64,000 nucleotides of DNA from Cheilinus undulatus (taxonomy: Eukaryota; Chordata; Actinopteri; Labriformes; Labridae): contig NC_054876.1 of the NCBI RefSeq assembly GCF_018320785.1, positions 5,733,405 through 5,797,404 on the forward strand. The letters are read 5' to 3'. Positions within the stretch are counted from its first letter, which is position 1; every line of letters starts with the position of its first letter. The notes beneath the pieces are model-generated. The model saw only the letters and a list, made by a program, of their open reading frames with translations, did not search any database and had not been told where the DNA came from. The translations under genes were made by a program, and so were the position numbers. Below, piece by piece: positions 35,711-47,725 of the stretch.

Positions 35711-37649
35711 GGTGCACCTCACTTCTCTTTTTATAAGGCATGAGTCTTTGGCTTTAGTCTTTGTCCTGCCCACCAAAGACTCATGGAGAGACCGAGGAAT
35801 CAATGCGGAGAACTGACGCCATAAGACCGACTATTAACGGTCCATGGGACGTCCTTACCTCTGCATCGTCACTTGAAGTGACGTCAGTTTATGATGACGG
35901 TGCTGGCTGATCATCAATCAGCTGATCATCAATCAGCTGTCAGCAGGCAGAAACAGCTGATTGTGTCTCCATAAATTAACAGATGTCGGCATTTACAGGG
36001 ATCAGAAAACCCCTGCATGAAGAGAAACCTGCAGTAAACATCAGAAGATTTAAAAGGCTCATGAACTGATGGGCTGGGATTTTAAAATGTGTTTGAAATA
36101 AGCATTTACAGTGAAATATTGAGAATATATTTCATAAAATCAATGATAAAGAATGATCAGTGTAGAATTTATATTTGATCAGTTTTCTGATTCACCTTCA
36201 AACATCAAACATGTTAAAAGCTCATAAAATCAACAGAATAAGATATAAATCCTTCCTTTCCCCCCAAACACGACATCATTTAGAAGATTTTTTTCTACAT
36301 TCGGTCCATCATAACCCTGAATTAAGACAACAGATAGTGGTAGAAAATTATTAAATTATTCTGTCCAGCTGATTTAGACCAATTTTAGCCCAATAATAGT
36401 CGTTAAAAGTACGACCATACAGCAACGTCTTTACAGAGACGTCTTTACAATGACATGAAAATTACAGCTTTTTACCTTTCACTTTTCTATTAAATCTAGA
36501 CATTGTTAAGACAGAGAGGAGACGTTTTTAACGTCATTGCAACTATTTTTTGATATCAAAAAACATGCGGGCTCTTTCTACCTGCAAACGCTATATTACC
36601 AAATTATTAATTATCATAATTATTCAGTGTGAAGGTTGATCAAACCTGACTCTATCAGACTGATAGAAACTTTATTAATACCGCTATGATTTAAACGTGT
36701 TTCTTCTTAAAATCAGACAGACTGCTGCTGTCTGATTTAATTCTCTTCATAATCTAATAAACAGAAATTACTAAATAGACTATAACACTTAGCAAAAAAT
36801 ATTGGTAAAGACGTTAAAAAACGCGTCCACTCTGTCTAAACAACGTCTAGATTTAACAGAAAAGTAAATGGTGAAATGCAGTAAATTTTAGGTCGTTGAA
36901 AAGACGTCTCTATAAAGACGTCGCTGTAATGTTGTCATTTTTTAACGACTATTATTGTTCTAAAATTGGACTAAATTAGACGGACTAAACATGGCTCCCT
37001 TTCCTACGACTATCTTTTGACTAAATTAAGGCTATGATGGACTGAATGTAGAAAAAAATCCTCTAAATTTTGTCGGTGTTTGGTGGAAAAAGGAAGATTT
37101 ATATCTGAATCTTTAGATTTTATGAGCTTTTAACATGTTTGATGTTTGAAGGTGAATCAGAAAACTAATCAGATATTAAACTCCAGTGATTCACTCTTTA
37201 TTATTGATTTTATTATCTATTCTCAATATTTCACTGTAAATGCTTATTTCAAACACGTATTTTAAATCCCAGCCCATCAGTTATTGAGCCATTTAAACTT
37301 CTGATGTTTATATTCTGTTTATGGTCTGTTACAAACTCCGTTTCTCCTCCATCATTTATCTCTGCTGCTGCTGTAAAGTTTCACTGACATCCTCTGTGTA
37401 GCAGCGTCCAATCAGAGAGAGATATCCAATAAGGGGGCGTGCCTCTGAGTAAAAAGAGTTCCGGGAAGCCTGCTCTGATGTGTCTTTGCTCATCTGTCTT
37501 CAAATCTCAGTCCTCGGTCTCATGGCTTGAGTCTTAAAACCCTGTAAGGGCTTTGGCACAGCTGTCAAGATGGCGGATCGGAAACTACTTCCGGTTCGAG
37601 CGAAACCGTAGGATCTGAGACCGATCTATAAGTGACTTGAGATCCGGCC
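35711..37649. mobile_element. 1.9-kb element with a long inverted repeat
   Basis: Arms of about 0.5 kb (left about 36030-36560, right about 36790-37315) are imperfect reverse complements. For example TTCACCTTCAAACATCAAAC at the left matches its inverse at the right, and both carry ACGTCTTTACAGAGACG-like motifs. The loop is about 230 bp. Outer ends weakly pair (GACTCATGG..GAGACCGAGGA with its inverse near 37510). Array sequence resumes at TTGGCTCAGTCC, with ATGG/ATTGG at the junctions. No coding region, so a foldback-like or non-autonomous DNA element. Confidence 0.7.
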
Positions 37650-37883
37650 ATTGGCTCAGTCCTGCCAGGCAGAAAATGCAATCCTTCTGGTGGATTGTGA
37701 GGAGCATTTTGTTGAGATGTCCTGCTTGTTGGCAGCATCAGCAGCTGGCAGATTGGTTTGAAGTTGAGCAAGATGCAGCCATCATACACTGTTGCTTGAC
37801 GAAAGACTTGCAGGGCAGCTGGTGTTAATGGAGTTGTTATTGTGTTAAAATACAAGCATGGCAGGACCAAGTCTCCAGAAGTG

Positions 37884-37965
37884 CGACGAGGATGGGATTC
37901 GAACCCACGCGTGCTGAGCACAATGGATTAGCAGTCCATCACCTTAACCACTCGGTCACCTCGTC
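37884..37965 (-). tRNA. tRNA-Ser (GCT)
   Basis: All stems pair and G73 is present; one change in the variable arm (GCTGAGC in plus text). Isolated from Ala: the block at 37973 separates it from the next Ala gene. Confidence 0.9.
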
Positions 37966-37972
37966 TATGCCA

Positions 37973-39673
37973 TTCCATTTTCACTAGAGCCAATCATCGG
38001 GCAGATAGCTACTGATGTCATCCATTTTTGATACCGACGTCATCCATTTTTGAGCCGGACAGTGAATGGCGTTGCCAGAGGACTGGATGGGTGCAGCATG
38101 GAAAATCTATCAGCTGTAACTTTGAATGAACAATGTTTGGACGGTTTACATACTCTACAAATAAAGGAGAACTAAATAAAGGAGAAACAATCACAGATTA
38201 AACAAGGTAAGACACATAATATTACATTATATAACATTAATATCTTACCGGTTAATGCCTGCAGAACAAGCTAATACCGATGCTAATCTAATGAATGGGC
38301 CGTAGACGGCAGGAGTTAGCCTTGTTTACCTGCCTAGCAAATCGCTCATGTGATATAACATTAAATGACATGATATTAATATGTGTTTGATTCATCAATT
38401 ATTAAATTGACCTTTTAAAAAAGGATCCCATGTCAACGAACTACCAATCCATTTAATACTTGTACAGTGTAATGACAGTAACCTGCATATCGTGCGTTAT
38501 GCTCATAGGTTATGCTACTTAGATAAACAAGTGTTATTGTCATGCAAGAGTTTTATTTTATCAGCGAGTCAGACTTTACTTTTGAAGAAGCACTATTAAA
38601 ATTAATTGTTCATTTTAAACACTCAATTGCAATTAAAATGTGTGAACAGATGATCCTCCTGTATGGGTTTATTACCTTTGTGAGGCTTGACAACGTATTA
38701 ACTACAGCTATTTAAGCTGTGTGTGTGTGTTGTTGTCGAAGTTTTTGTTGTTGTTTTGCAAAAAGCTGAAAATAATGACAGTTTAAACGGAGTGGGGATT
38801 TAGCCTAATTGTGGAAAATGATGTCCTTCCAGTATCAGTCACAATGCTGATCAAACTAACAGCTAAAATGACCACTGCTGAATCAATCTTTGCAGTCTTT
38901 TTCCCTTTTTTTTTTTTTTTTTTTTTTTTGCTTAAGGTTTTGCCTCTGGTCTTTTATATTTAATTTTTTTTTTTTAATCCTAATTTGTTGTTTGATGTTT
39001 TTTATTCATTTATTTTTGGTTACCTGACATTTTTTTAAATCTGAGATTCAAAGAACTGTGTTTTCTCTGTACCTTTTCCCCAGTTAACAAGTTTCCTTTT
39101 TCTTTTCTGTGGAATGTGAACTATCTTTAATCCAATCTTTGTTACAACTTAAAAAAAATGTTTTCTCTGCATTTTCATTCATGGTAACATGTCTTTTTTT
39201 ACAGCAACTGTCCAGCACTGCCACTGCCACCATCACCACTACAACCTCTCCTACCATCACCTCTGTCTCCTCCATGAGCCCCAGCCATGGACCTCCCAGC
39301 CCTGCTTCATCCGTTGTGAGGACTCAGCCCTGAGCAGCCCCCTGCTATGTCCTCTCTGAGATCTCCATCCTCAGCAGTCCCAGCCCTGCTACGTCCTCTC
39401 TGAGATCTCCATCCTCAGCAGTCCCAGCCCTGCTACGTCCCTCTGAGATCTCCATCTTCAGCAGTCCTTAACCTTCTATGTCCTCTGTTAGGACGTCATC
39501 AACAGGAGCTCCTATCCCTGCTGTGACTGGCACACCTACTCCAGCAGAGGCTGGCCAATCACCTAGCTCTGTCTGTGGACACTTCCTCTGCTGCTGTAAG
39601 TTTTACTAGACAGTGAAGTTAAAATTGTTGTCAGTTTTTTCCTCTCCTGTCTCAGGTTTGTTGAAACAAACAA
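37973..39673 (+). other. 1.7-kb inserted block with exon-like segments
   Basis: Interrupts the Ser/Ala spacer after TATGCC and ends before CAACCTCATGG. On plus, a donor-like AAACAAGGTAAG at 38207 follows an upstream segment rich in ATCCATTTTTGA repeats. A T-tract at 38906-38929 and an acceptor TTTTTTTACAG at 39204 precede a 391-nt exon-like stretch (39205-39595) closed by GCTGTAAGT. That stretch is Ser/Thr/Pro-rich and carries about 2.7 copies of a 45-bp repeat (39331-39455), with a stop after VVRTQP in the frame that begins QLSSTATATI. No family recognised. Part of it recurs at 49303-50047. Confidence 0.45.
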
Positions 39674-39917
39674 CAACCTCATGGACATGTGCTTAGTCCT
39701 GCAAGGAATCAAATGCAATCCTGCTGGTGGATTGTGAGAAGCATTTTGTTGAGTCTTCCTCCTTGTTGGCAGCATCAGCAGCTGGCACATTGGTTTGAAG
39801 TTGAGCAAGATGCAGGCGTCACACACTGTTGCTTGATGAAAGACTTGCAGGTCAGTTGTTAATGGAGTTGTCATTGTGTTGAAGTACAAGCATGGCAGAA
39901 CAAAGCCTCCAGAAGTG

Positions 39918-39999
39918 CGACGAGGATGGGATTCGAACCAACGCCTGCAGAGCACAATGGATTAGCAGTCCATCACCTTAACCACTTGGTCACCTCGTC
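39918..39999 (-). tRNA. tRNA-Ser (GCT)
   Basis: One T-stem mismatch (AACCAACGCCTGC in plus text) and A13 in the D-arm (CCAAGTGG). Confidence 0.75.
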
Positions 40000-40106
40000 T
40001 GTGCCTTCTGGATTTTTTTAGTCACACTTGATAGAGTAATCTTGGGAAGCAGAGAAAGTTTAACACATTTGCGGGCCTGGCCCACTGCAAGGTGGATTAT
40101 TGCACA

Positions 40107-40179
40107 GGGGAATTAGCTCAAATGGTAGAGCGCTCGCTTAGCATGCGAGAGGTAGAGGGATCGATGCCCTCATTCTCCA
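40107..40179 (+). tRNA. tRNA-Ala (AGC)
   Basis: Standard array form, TTTT terminator. Confidence 0.95.
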
Positions 40180-40674
40180 GAACTCCTTCCTTGCTCTTTT
40201 CTGGTGATGAAACAATGAGTGGGAAGGTGAAGCATTCCATGTCCACAATGAAATGACTTTCAGTCCAGTCAGCAAGCTTATGAGGGATTCATGTCATCCT
40301 GTGAAACAATGCTTCCCCATTTGCCTCCCTGCTTTTAGGCTAGGCTTTTCCCACAGTGCTATCACTTCATAATCATGGACAATGTTGCTTCCATCCACTT
40401 CTTGGGCTTCAATGAAGACAGAGAAAGACTGCATAGATATCAAGGACCACACTCAAACAACATTAATAGCAGAGCTTTACGTAAAAAGGCCACCTCATGG
40501 TGATGGACTCAGTCCTTCCAGTCAGAAAATCCAATTCTTGCTGGTGCACAAAACAGATGGAACTTTGTTGAGTCTTCCTGCTTGTTGGCAGCAAGACACC
40601 CAAGGTGGCTGTTGTCAGTGAATGTGTTTTTCTGTTGTCATGCAAGTTTGGCAGAGAAAAGCCTCTCGTAGTGC

Positions 40675-40748
40675 CATGACAATGGGATTCAAACTCACAT
40701 GTGCAGAGGACGATGCATTAGCAGTGTCAACCCACTGGGGCCATCTTG
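40675..40748 (-). pseudogene. tRNA-Ser relic
   Basis: Standard relic form. Confidence 0.75.
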
Positions 40749-40911
40749 TTTGCTTAGCTTCATGGACAATGCAACCTCACATTGGTTTGAAGTTGAGCAA
40801 GATGCAGCCATCACACACTGTCGCTTGATGAAAGACTTGCAGGGTGCTGGTGTTAATGGAGTTATTATTGTGTTGAAATACAAGCATGGCAGAACAAAGC
40901 CTCCAGAAGTG

Positions 40912-40993
40912 CGACGAGGATGGGATTCGAACCCACGCGTGCAGAGCACAATGGATTAGCAGTCCATCACTTTAACCACTCGGTCACCTTGTC
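40912..40993 (-). tRNA. tRNA-Ser (GCT)
   Basis: Acceptor GACAAGG/CCTCGTC leaves an A4-C69 mismatch, the uncompensated state of the pair seen at 33180. G73 present. Confidence 0.75.
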
Positions 40994-41098
40994 TATGCCT
41001 TCAGCATTTTTTAGCCACACTTGATGGAGTAATCTTGAGAAGCAGGAAAGTTTAGCACATCTGGGGGCCTGGACCACTGTGAGGTGGACATTCACACA

Positions 41099-41171
41099 GG
41101 GGAATTAGCTCAAATGGTAGAATGCTCGCTTAGCATGCATGAGGTAGAGGGATCGATGCCCTCATTCTCCA
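41099..41171 (+). pseudogene. tRNA-Ala (AGC), mispaired
   Basis: Same D-stem (GAAT) and anticodon-stem (GCATG) changes as 34355, with a normal acceptor. Confidence 0.7.
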
Positions 41172-41665
41172 CAACTCCTTCTTTGCTCTCTTCTGGTGAT
41201 GAAACAATGAGTGGGAAGGTGAAGCATTCCATGTCCACAATGAAATGACTTTCATTCCAGTCAGCAAGCTTATGAGGGAGTCATGTCATTCTGTGAAACA
41301 ATGCTTCCCCATTTGCCTCCCTGCTTTTAGGCTAGGCTTTTCCCACAGTGCTATCACTTCATAATCATGGACAATGTTGCTTCCATCCACTTGGGCTTCC
41401 AATGAAGACAGAGAAAGACTGCATAGATATCAAGGACCACACTCAAACAACATTAATAGCAGAGCTTTACGTAAAAAAGGCCACCTCATGGTGATGGACT
41501 CAGTCCTTCCAGTCAGAAAATCCAATTCTTGCTGGTGCACAAAACAGATGGAACTTTGTTGAGTCTTCCTGCTTGTTGGCAGCAAGACACCCAAGGTGGC
41601 TGTTGTCAGTGAATGTGTTTTTCTGTTGTCATGCAAGTTTGGCAGAGAAAAGCCTCTCGTAGTGC

Positions 41666-41739
41666 CATGACAATGGGATTCAAACTTACGTGTGCAGAGG
41701 ACGATGGATTAGCAGTGTCAACCCACTGGGGCCATCTTG
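41666..41739 (-). pseudogene. tRNA-Ser relic
   Basis: Relic with TTACGTGTGC and GGATTAGCAG, the second common subtype. Confidence 0.75.
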
Positions 41740-41902
41740 TTTGCTTAGCTTCATGGACAATGCAACCTCATATTGGTTTGAAGTTGAGCAAGATGCAGCC
41801 ATCACACACTGTCGCTTGATGAAAGACTTGCAGGGTGCTGGTGTTAATGGAGTTATTATTGTGTTGTAATACAAGCATGGCAGAACAAAGCCTCCAGAAG
41901 TG

Positions 41903-41984
41903 CGACGAGGATGGGATTCGAACCCACGCGTGCAGAGCACAATGGATTAGCAGTCCATCACCTTAACCACTCGGTCACCTCGTC
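41903..41984 (-). tRNA. tRNA-Ser (GCT)
   Basis: Standard array form: GACGAGG/CCTCGTC, D-stem ACC/GGT, T-arm GTGGGTTCGAATCCCAT, G73. Confidence 0.95.
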
Positions 41985-42090
41985 TGTGCCTTCGGGATTT
42001 TTTAGCCACATTTGATGGAGTAATCTTGGGAAGCAGAGAAAGTTTAACACATTTGCGGGCCTGGCCCACTGCAAGGTGGTCTGTTTCACA

Positions 42091-42163
42091 GGGGAATTAG
42101 CTCAAATGGTAGAGCGCTCGCTTAGCATGTGAGAGGTAGAGGGATCGATGCCCTCATTCTCCA
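42091..42163 (+). tRNA. tRNA-Ala (AGC)
   Basis: Standard form except a G-U pair in the anticodon stem (CTCGC/GTGAG). Confidence 0.92.
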
Positions 42164-42655
42164 GAACTCCTTCCTTGCTCTTTTCTGGTGATGAAACAAT
42201 GAGTGGGAAGGTGAAGTTTTCCATGTCCACAATGAAATGACTTTCATTCCAGTCAGCAAGCTTATGAGGGATTCATGTCATCCTGTGAAACAATGCTTCC
42301 ATGTTGCCTCCCTGCTTTTAGGCTAGGCTTTTCCCACAGTGCTATCACTTCATAATCATGGACCATTTTGTTTCTATCCACTTGGGCTTCCAATGAAGAC
42401 AGAGAAAGACTGCATAGATATCAAGGACCACACTCAAACAACATTAATAGCAGAGCTTTACGTAAAAAGGCCACCTCATGGTGATGGACTCAGTCCTTCC
42501 AGTCAGAAAATCCAATTCTTGCTGGTGCACAAAACAGATGGAACTTTGTTGAGTCTTCCTGCTTGTTGGCAGCAAGACACCCAAGGTGGCTGTTGTCAGT
42601 GAATGTGTTTTTCTGTTGTCATGCAAGTTTGGCAGAGAAAAGCCTCTCGTAGTGC

Positions 42656-42729
42656 CATGACAATGGGATTCAAACTCACATGTGCAGAGGACGATGCATT
42701 AGCAGTGTCAACCCACTGGGGCCATCTTG
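42656..42729 (-). pseudogene. tRNA-Ser relic
   Basis: Standard relic form. Confidence 0.75.
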
Positions 42730-42892
42730 TTTGCTTAGCTTCATGGACAATGCAACCTCACATTGGTTTGAAGTTGAGCAAGATGCAGCCATCACACACT
42801 GTTGCTTGATGAAAGACTTGCAGGGTGCTGGTGTTAATGGAGTTATTATTGTGTTGAAATACAAGCATGGCAGAACAAAGCCTCCAGAAGTG

Positions 42893-42974
42893 CGACGAGG
42901 ATGGGATTCGAACCCACGCGTGCAGAGCACAATAGATTAGCAGTCCATCACCTTAACCACTTGGTCACCTCGTC
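42893..42974 (-). tRNA. tRNA-Ser (GCT)
   Basis: Anticodon arm end is TCTAT (AATAGATTAGCAG in plus text), giving a G-U pair; A13 in the D-arm. Otherwise standard. Confidence 0.88.
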
Positions 42975-43080
42975 TGTGCCTTCGGGATTTTTTAGCCACA
43001 TTTGATGGAGTAATCTTGGGAAGCAGAGAAAGTTTAACACATTTGCGGGCCTGGCCCACTGCAAGGTGGTCTGTTTCACA

Positions 43081-43153
43081 GGGGAATTAGCTCAAATGGT
43101 AGAGCGCTCGCTTAGCATGTGAGAGGTAGAGGGATCGATGCCCTCATTCTCCA
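43081..43153 (+). tRNA. tRNA-Ala (AGC)
   Basis: Same GTGAG anticodon-stem variant as 42091. Confidence 0.92.
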
Positions 43154-43643
43154 GAACTCCTTCCTTGCTCTTTTCTGGTGATGAAACAATGAGTGGGAAG
43201 GTGAAGTTTTCCATGTCCACAATGAAATGACTTTCATTCCAGTCAGCAAGCTTATGAGGGATTCATGTCATCCTGTGAAACAATGCTTCCCCGTTTCCCT
43301 CCCTGCTTTTAGGCTAGGCTTTTCCCACAGTGCTATCACTTCATAATCATGGACCATTTTGTTTCTATCCACTTGGGCTTCCAATGAAGACAGAGACTAT
43401 GTAGAAGATAACTACCTCACTCAAGTGACATTGATTGCAGAACCTTACGTAAAAAGGCCACCTCATGGTGATGGGCTTAGTCCTGCCAGGCAGCAAATCT
43501 AATTCTTGCTGGTGCACAAAGCAAAAGGAACTTTGTTGAGTCTTCCTGCTTGATGGCAGCAAGACACCCAAGGTGGTTGTGGTCAATGAATGTGTTTTTC
43601 TGTTGAAATGCAATCATGACAGAAAAAAAGCCTCTTGTCGTGC

Positions 43644-43717
43644 AATGACAATGGGATTCAAACTCACATGTGCAGAGGACACTGCATTAGCAGTGTCAAC
43701 CCACTGGAGCCATCTTG
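43644..43717 (-). pseudogene. tRNA-Ser relic
   Basis: Duplicate of the relic at 28039. Confidence 0.7.
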
Positions 43718-43977
43718 TTGGCTTAGCTTCATGGACAATGCAACCTCATGGACATGGGCTCAGTCCTGCAAGGCATGAAATGCAATCCTTTTGGTGAAAT
43801 GTGAGGGGCACGTTGTTGAGTTTTCCTGCTTGTTGGCAGCAACAGCAGCTGGCTCGAGCACGAGGCAACCATCACACACTCTTGCTTGAATTGAAGACTT
43901 CCTGGGCAGCTGTTGTTAATGAAATTGTCATTGTGTTGAAATATAAGCATGGCAGAAGAAGAAAGTGTCCAGCAGTG

Positions 43978-44059
43978 CGTTGAGGATGGGATTCAAAACC
44001 ACACATGCAGAGGACAATGGATTAGCAGTCCATCACCTTGACCACTCGATCACCTCGTC
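43978..44059 (-). tRNA. tRNA-Ser (GCT), diverged
   Basis: Duplicate of 28373 with the same acceptor and T-arm changes; probably weak or dead. Confidence 0.6.
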
Positions 44060-44152
44060 TGTGGCTTCAGCATAATCTTGAGAAATCTTGAGAAGCAGAG
44101 AACGTTTAACACACTTGCAGCACTGGACCACTGCGAGGTGGACATCTGCACA

Positions 44153-44225
44153 GGGGAATTAGCTCAAGTGGTAGAGCGCTTGCTTAGCATGCATGAGGTA
44201 GTGGCATCGATACATTCGCTGCATA
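44153..44225 (+). pseudogene. tRNA-Ala (AGC) with decayed 3' half
   Basis: Duplicate of 28560. Confidence 0.8.
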
Positions 44226-44227
44226 AA

Positions 44228-46031
44228 GTACTTCCCTGGATCAGGTGGTGCAGCTGTCAGCTTTGGTGGATTGGGTGGTTGAAGCAGTTCTGGGTGAACT
44301 GTTGTTTCAACTGTCCAGTGGGCTCATACAGACACTGGGCAATCCAGTCAGCTGGTTTGATGACCTGCAAGAAATGACTGGGGAGAAAACTCACCCAGTT
44401 AATTTCAGGTGACCTCAAATATGACCATGTGGCAGGAGGAGAAGGGAAAGTAAGATGTTGAACCAATTTCAATGGCAGCTGTTGTGGCTGTATTGGCGTT
44501 GGTGGGAGTGGCTGTAGTGGCGTTGGTGGGAGTGGCTGTAGTTGTGAATGTTGTACTGGTGATCGTGGTAGTTGCTCCTGTGAAGCACCACACACACTGT
44601 TTCCCAGAAGATAGCCTTCTTCAATGTGGAAAAGCAGCCCAACTGCACCACTTACCTGTTTCCCACACAAGTCACAACTCTGCATGGAAGTCAGATAAAT
44701 GTTACGTGAACTGTTCAACATTAACATCCTCACTACAAAGAGAACATTTTATATTTTGCGAAGTCTGGTGTGCAGGGGTTTCCCTAAGCTGCTCTATGTG
44801 GCTGGGTCTGCTGAAGCTCTCCCTGAACTTTAGCTGCTCTATGTGGCTGATGAGCCTATCTACAGAGCAGACTGGGGAAAAATAAAGTTTACTTTTTCTT
44901 TAGCATTGTAACAGGTTTTAACTTTGTTACATTTAGTGGTTAGTGCGAGTAGCAAGGAAGCAAAACAGATGTGAAAACAATGAATTTTCATTTTCAATAT
45001 GTGAACTGCATATCAGAAAAGTTCACACAATATTTTATGACACTACCAGTCAACAAGAATATCTACATTAAATCAAAAAGATCATTACTTACCCTATGAT
45101 ATCCACTCCTGCAAGGAATTCTTTTACCAAAGATGTCACATTCACAGACTCTCTGGTTGAAAACAGGAGTTAACGGACAAGCGTCAATGCACTGAATGGC
45201 AGCTTTCCACCTCTTGGCCCCTGGCTTCTTGCCTGTTGAAAACCGGCACTTGACTTGGGCATACAGGAATAAGATACCTGCCCAGTATTTGTCTGGTTTA
45301 CCCGTCTTCATCATTTCTAGAACTGTAAGGCACAGTTTGAGACTCAAAGAGCAAAAATAGGTTGTACTTTTCTCAACAGTTAGCATGTACAGGTATATGC
45401 AGTTAATTATTTCACTGCAATGCACTCACTGAACATAAAGAACAGCAAAACTTTTTCAACCACTATTGCTCTGCAGTGCACCCTCTACAAAAACATAACT
45501 GAAAATGTACCATTGATCTGCAGAAGTTGGCTGTATAAATGTCTGGTGTGCACTACCAACATGGACTTCAGCTCTGCACAGTTACAACATACAGAAAGTG
45601 GAATAATGAGAATTAATTGTATGATTACAGTATGAATAGAATACAATTGAAGAGATTTAATATGTCAACATTCTGAAATTTGGAAGAGGTTTTTAATTTC
45701 AAATTACTACTGAAGACCAGAGAGAGACAAATTCACACCAAGACAATTGAGTTATAAAATGATACATGCTAGCATAGACTGCCAGATGTTTGTTTTTTAA
45801 TTTATATAAATGATGGAATGATAATTTAACAAAATGTAAGTTCGTAAACTTAAAATAAGCGGGAATGTAAACACACCTGACAACAAACTCAACTACGGAT
45901 GGTTCACGTTAGAAATATGCTCAAGCTACAAACTATATTAACATAGAAATACCAAGTGCAGCTATTGAAATGCAAGGAAATACATAAACTTGATGTTTTA
46001 CCACTGAAACATACCTTTTATTTGATCCTGA
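44228..46031 (-). other. 1.8-kb non-tRNA block with exon-like segments, copy B
   Basis: Near-identical duplicate of 28635-30440. The two long minus frames (44257-44733 and 45063-45425) are preserved at full length, as are the splice-like GTGCCTTACAG and GGGTAAGTAATG. Confidence 0.5.
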
Positions 46032-46170
46032 AGGACTCGCTAAGTGCTAGGAATTTGTTTGTAATTGTTAGGAACTGCCAAAGTGGGCCAGTCGCTGGCA
46101 GGTAAAGCCACCTCGTCTATGGCTTCAGTGTAGCCAAAGTCAAAAAACAAGAACAAAGTCTTCAGCAGTG

Positions 46171-46252
46171 CAACAAAGATAGGATTCGAACCCACGCGTG
46201 CAGAGCAAAATAGATTAGAAGTCCATAACCTTGACAACAAGGTCACCTCGTC
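46171..46252 (-). pseudogene. tRNA-Ser body with TCT anticodon
   Basis: Duplicate of 30579 with the same TCT anticodon and damaged D-loop. Confidence 0.7.
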
Positions 46253-46356
46253 TATGGCCTCAGTGTTTTTAGCCACACTTGATGGAGTAACCTTGAGAAG
46301 CAGAGAAAGTTTAACACATTTGTGGGCCTGGATACTGCAAGGTGGGCCATTACGCA

Positions 46357-46426
46357 GGGGAATTAGCTCAAATGGTAGAGCTCGCTAGCATGCGAGAGGT
46401 AGCGGGATCAATGCCTGCATTCTCCA
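46357..46426 (+). pseudogene. tRNA-Ala, anticodon arm deleted in part
   Basis: 70 nt. The counterpart of the Ala (CGC) gene at 30765, but the arm reads AGAGCTCGCTAGCATGCGAG, three bases short, and has no 7-nt loop. Confidence 0.8.
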
Positions 46427-47054
46427 CAACACCTTCTTTGCTCTCCAATCCAATTAGTCCAATGAGTGGACAAATGTCATGTCCACAACAAAATGACCTT
46501 AATTCCAGTCAGCAAGCTTATGATGGATTCATGTCATCCTGTGAAACAATGCTTCCCCGTTACCCTCCCTGTTTTTAGGCTAGGGTTTTCCCACAGTGCT
46601 TTCTCCTTATAATCATGGACCATTTTGTTTCTATCCACTTGGGCTTCCATTGAAGACAGAGCGACTTAGTAGTTATCAAGGACCACACTCAAGCAACATA
46701 GACTGCAGAGCTTATGTAAAAGGCCACCTCATGGGGTTGGGCTCAGTCCTTCCAGGCAGAAAATCCAATTCTTGCTGGTGCACAAAACAGGAGGACCTTT
46801 GTTGAGTCTTCCTGGGGGGCATGGGCTCAGTCCTGCAAGGCATCAAATGCAATCTTTCTGGTGGATTGTGAGGAGCATTTTGTTGAGTTGTCCTGCTTGT
46901 TGGCAGCATCAGCAGCTGGCACATTGGTTTGAAGTTGAGAAAGAGGCAGCCATCTCTCACTCTTGCTTGATGAAAGTCTTGCAGGGCAGCTGGTGTTAAG
47001 GGAGTTGTCATTGTGTTGAAATACAAGCATGGCAGAACAAAGTCTCCAGAAGTG

Positions 47055-47124
47055 CGATGGGGATGGGATTCAAACCCACGCGTGGATTAGCAGTCCATCA
47101 CTTTAACCACTCGGTCACCTCGTC
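47055..47124 (-). pseudogene. tRNA-Ser (GCT) lacking the variable arm
   Basis: Duplicate of 31466. Confidence 0.85.
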
Positions 47125-47219
47125 TATGCCTTCAGCATTTTTTAGCCACACTTGATGGAGTAATCTTGAGAAGGAGAAATTGCTTAACTCATTTGGGGGC
47201 CTTGGTGGACATTCACACA

Positions 47220-47292
47220 GGGGAATTAGCTCAAATGGTAGAGCGCTTGCTTAGCATGCGAGAGGTAGAGGGATCGATGCCCTCATTCTCCA
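47220..47292 (+). tRNA. tRNA-Ala (AGC)
   Basis: Standard except a U-G pair in the anticodon stem (CTTGC/GCGAG). Confidence 0.92.
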
Positions 47293-47651
47293 CAGCTCTT
47301 TCCTTGCTCTTTTCTGGTGATGAAACAATGAGTGGGAAAGTGAACCATTCCATGTCCACAATGAAATGACTTTCATGCCAGTCAATAAGCTTATGAGGGA
47401 TTCATGTCATCCTGTCAAACAATGGTTCCCTGTTACCCTCCCTGCTTTAAGGGTAGGCTTTTCTCACAGTGCTATCACTTCATAATCATGGACCATTTTC
47501 TTTCTATCCACTTGGGTTTCCATTGAAGACAGAGAAAGACTGCGTAGATATCAAGGATAGCAAGATAGCAAGACACACAAGGTGGCTGTTGTCAATGAAT
47601 GTGTTTTTCAGTTGTCATGCAATTTTGGCAGAGAAAAGCCTCTCATAGTGC

Positions 47652-47725
47652 CATGACAATGGGATTCAAACTCACATGTGCAGAGGACGATGCATTAGCA
47701 GTGTCAACCCACTGGGGCCATCTTG
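47652..47725 (-). pseudogene. tRNA-Ser relic
   Basis: Duplicate of 32063. Confidence 0.75.

Larger units (their letters stand above)
38942..42390. repeat. 3.45-kb higher-order duplication, copy A
   Basis: Collinear with 49304-52765, sharing the exon-like block, a six-A run in TTACGTAAAAAAGGCC and GTTGTAATACAAGC. The two Ala genes at the middle position differ (41099 mispaired, 51473 not), so local conversion continued after duplication. Confidence 0.85.
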
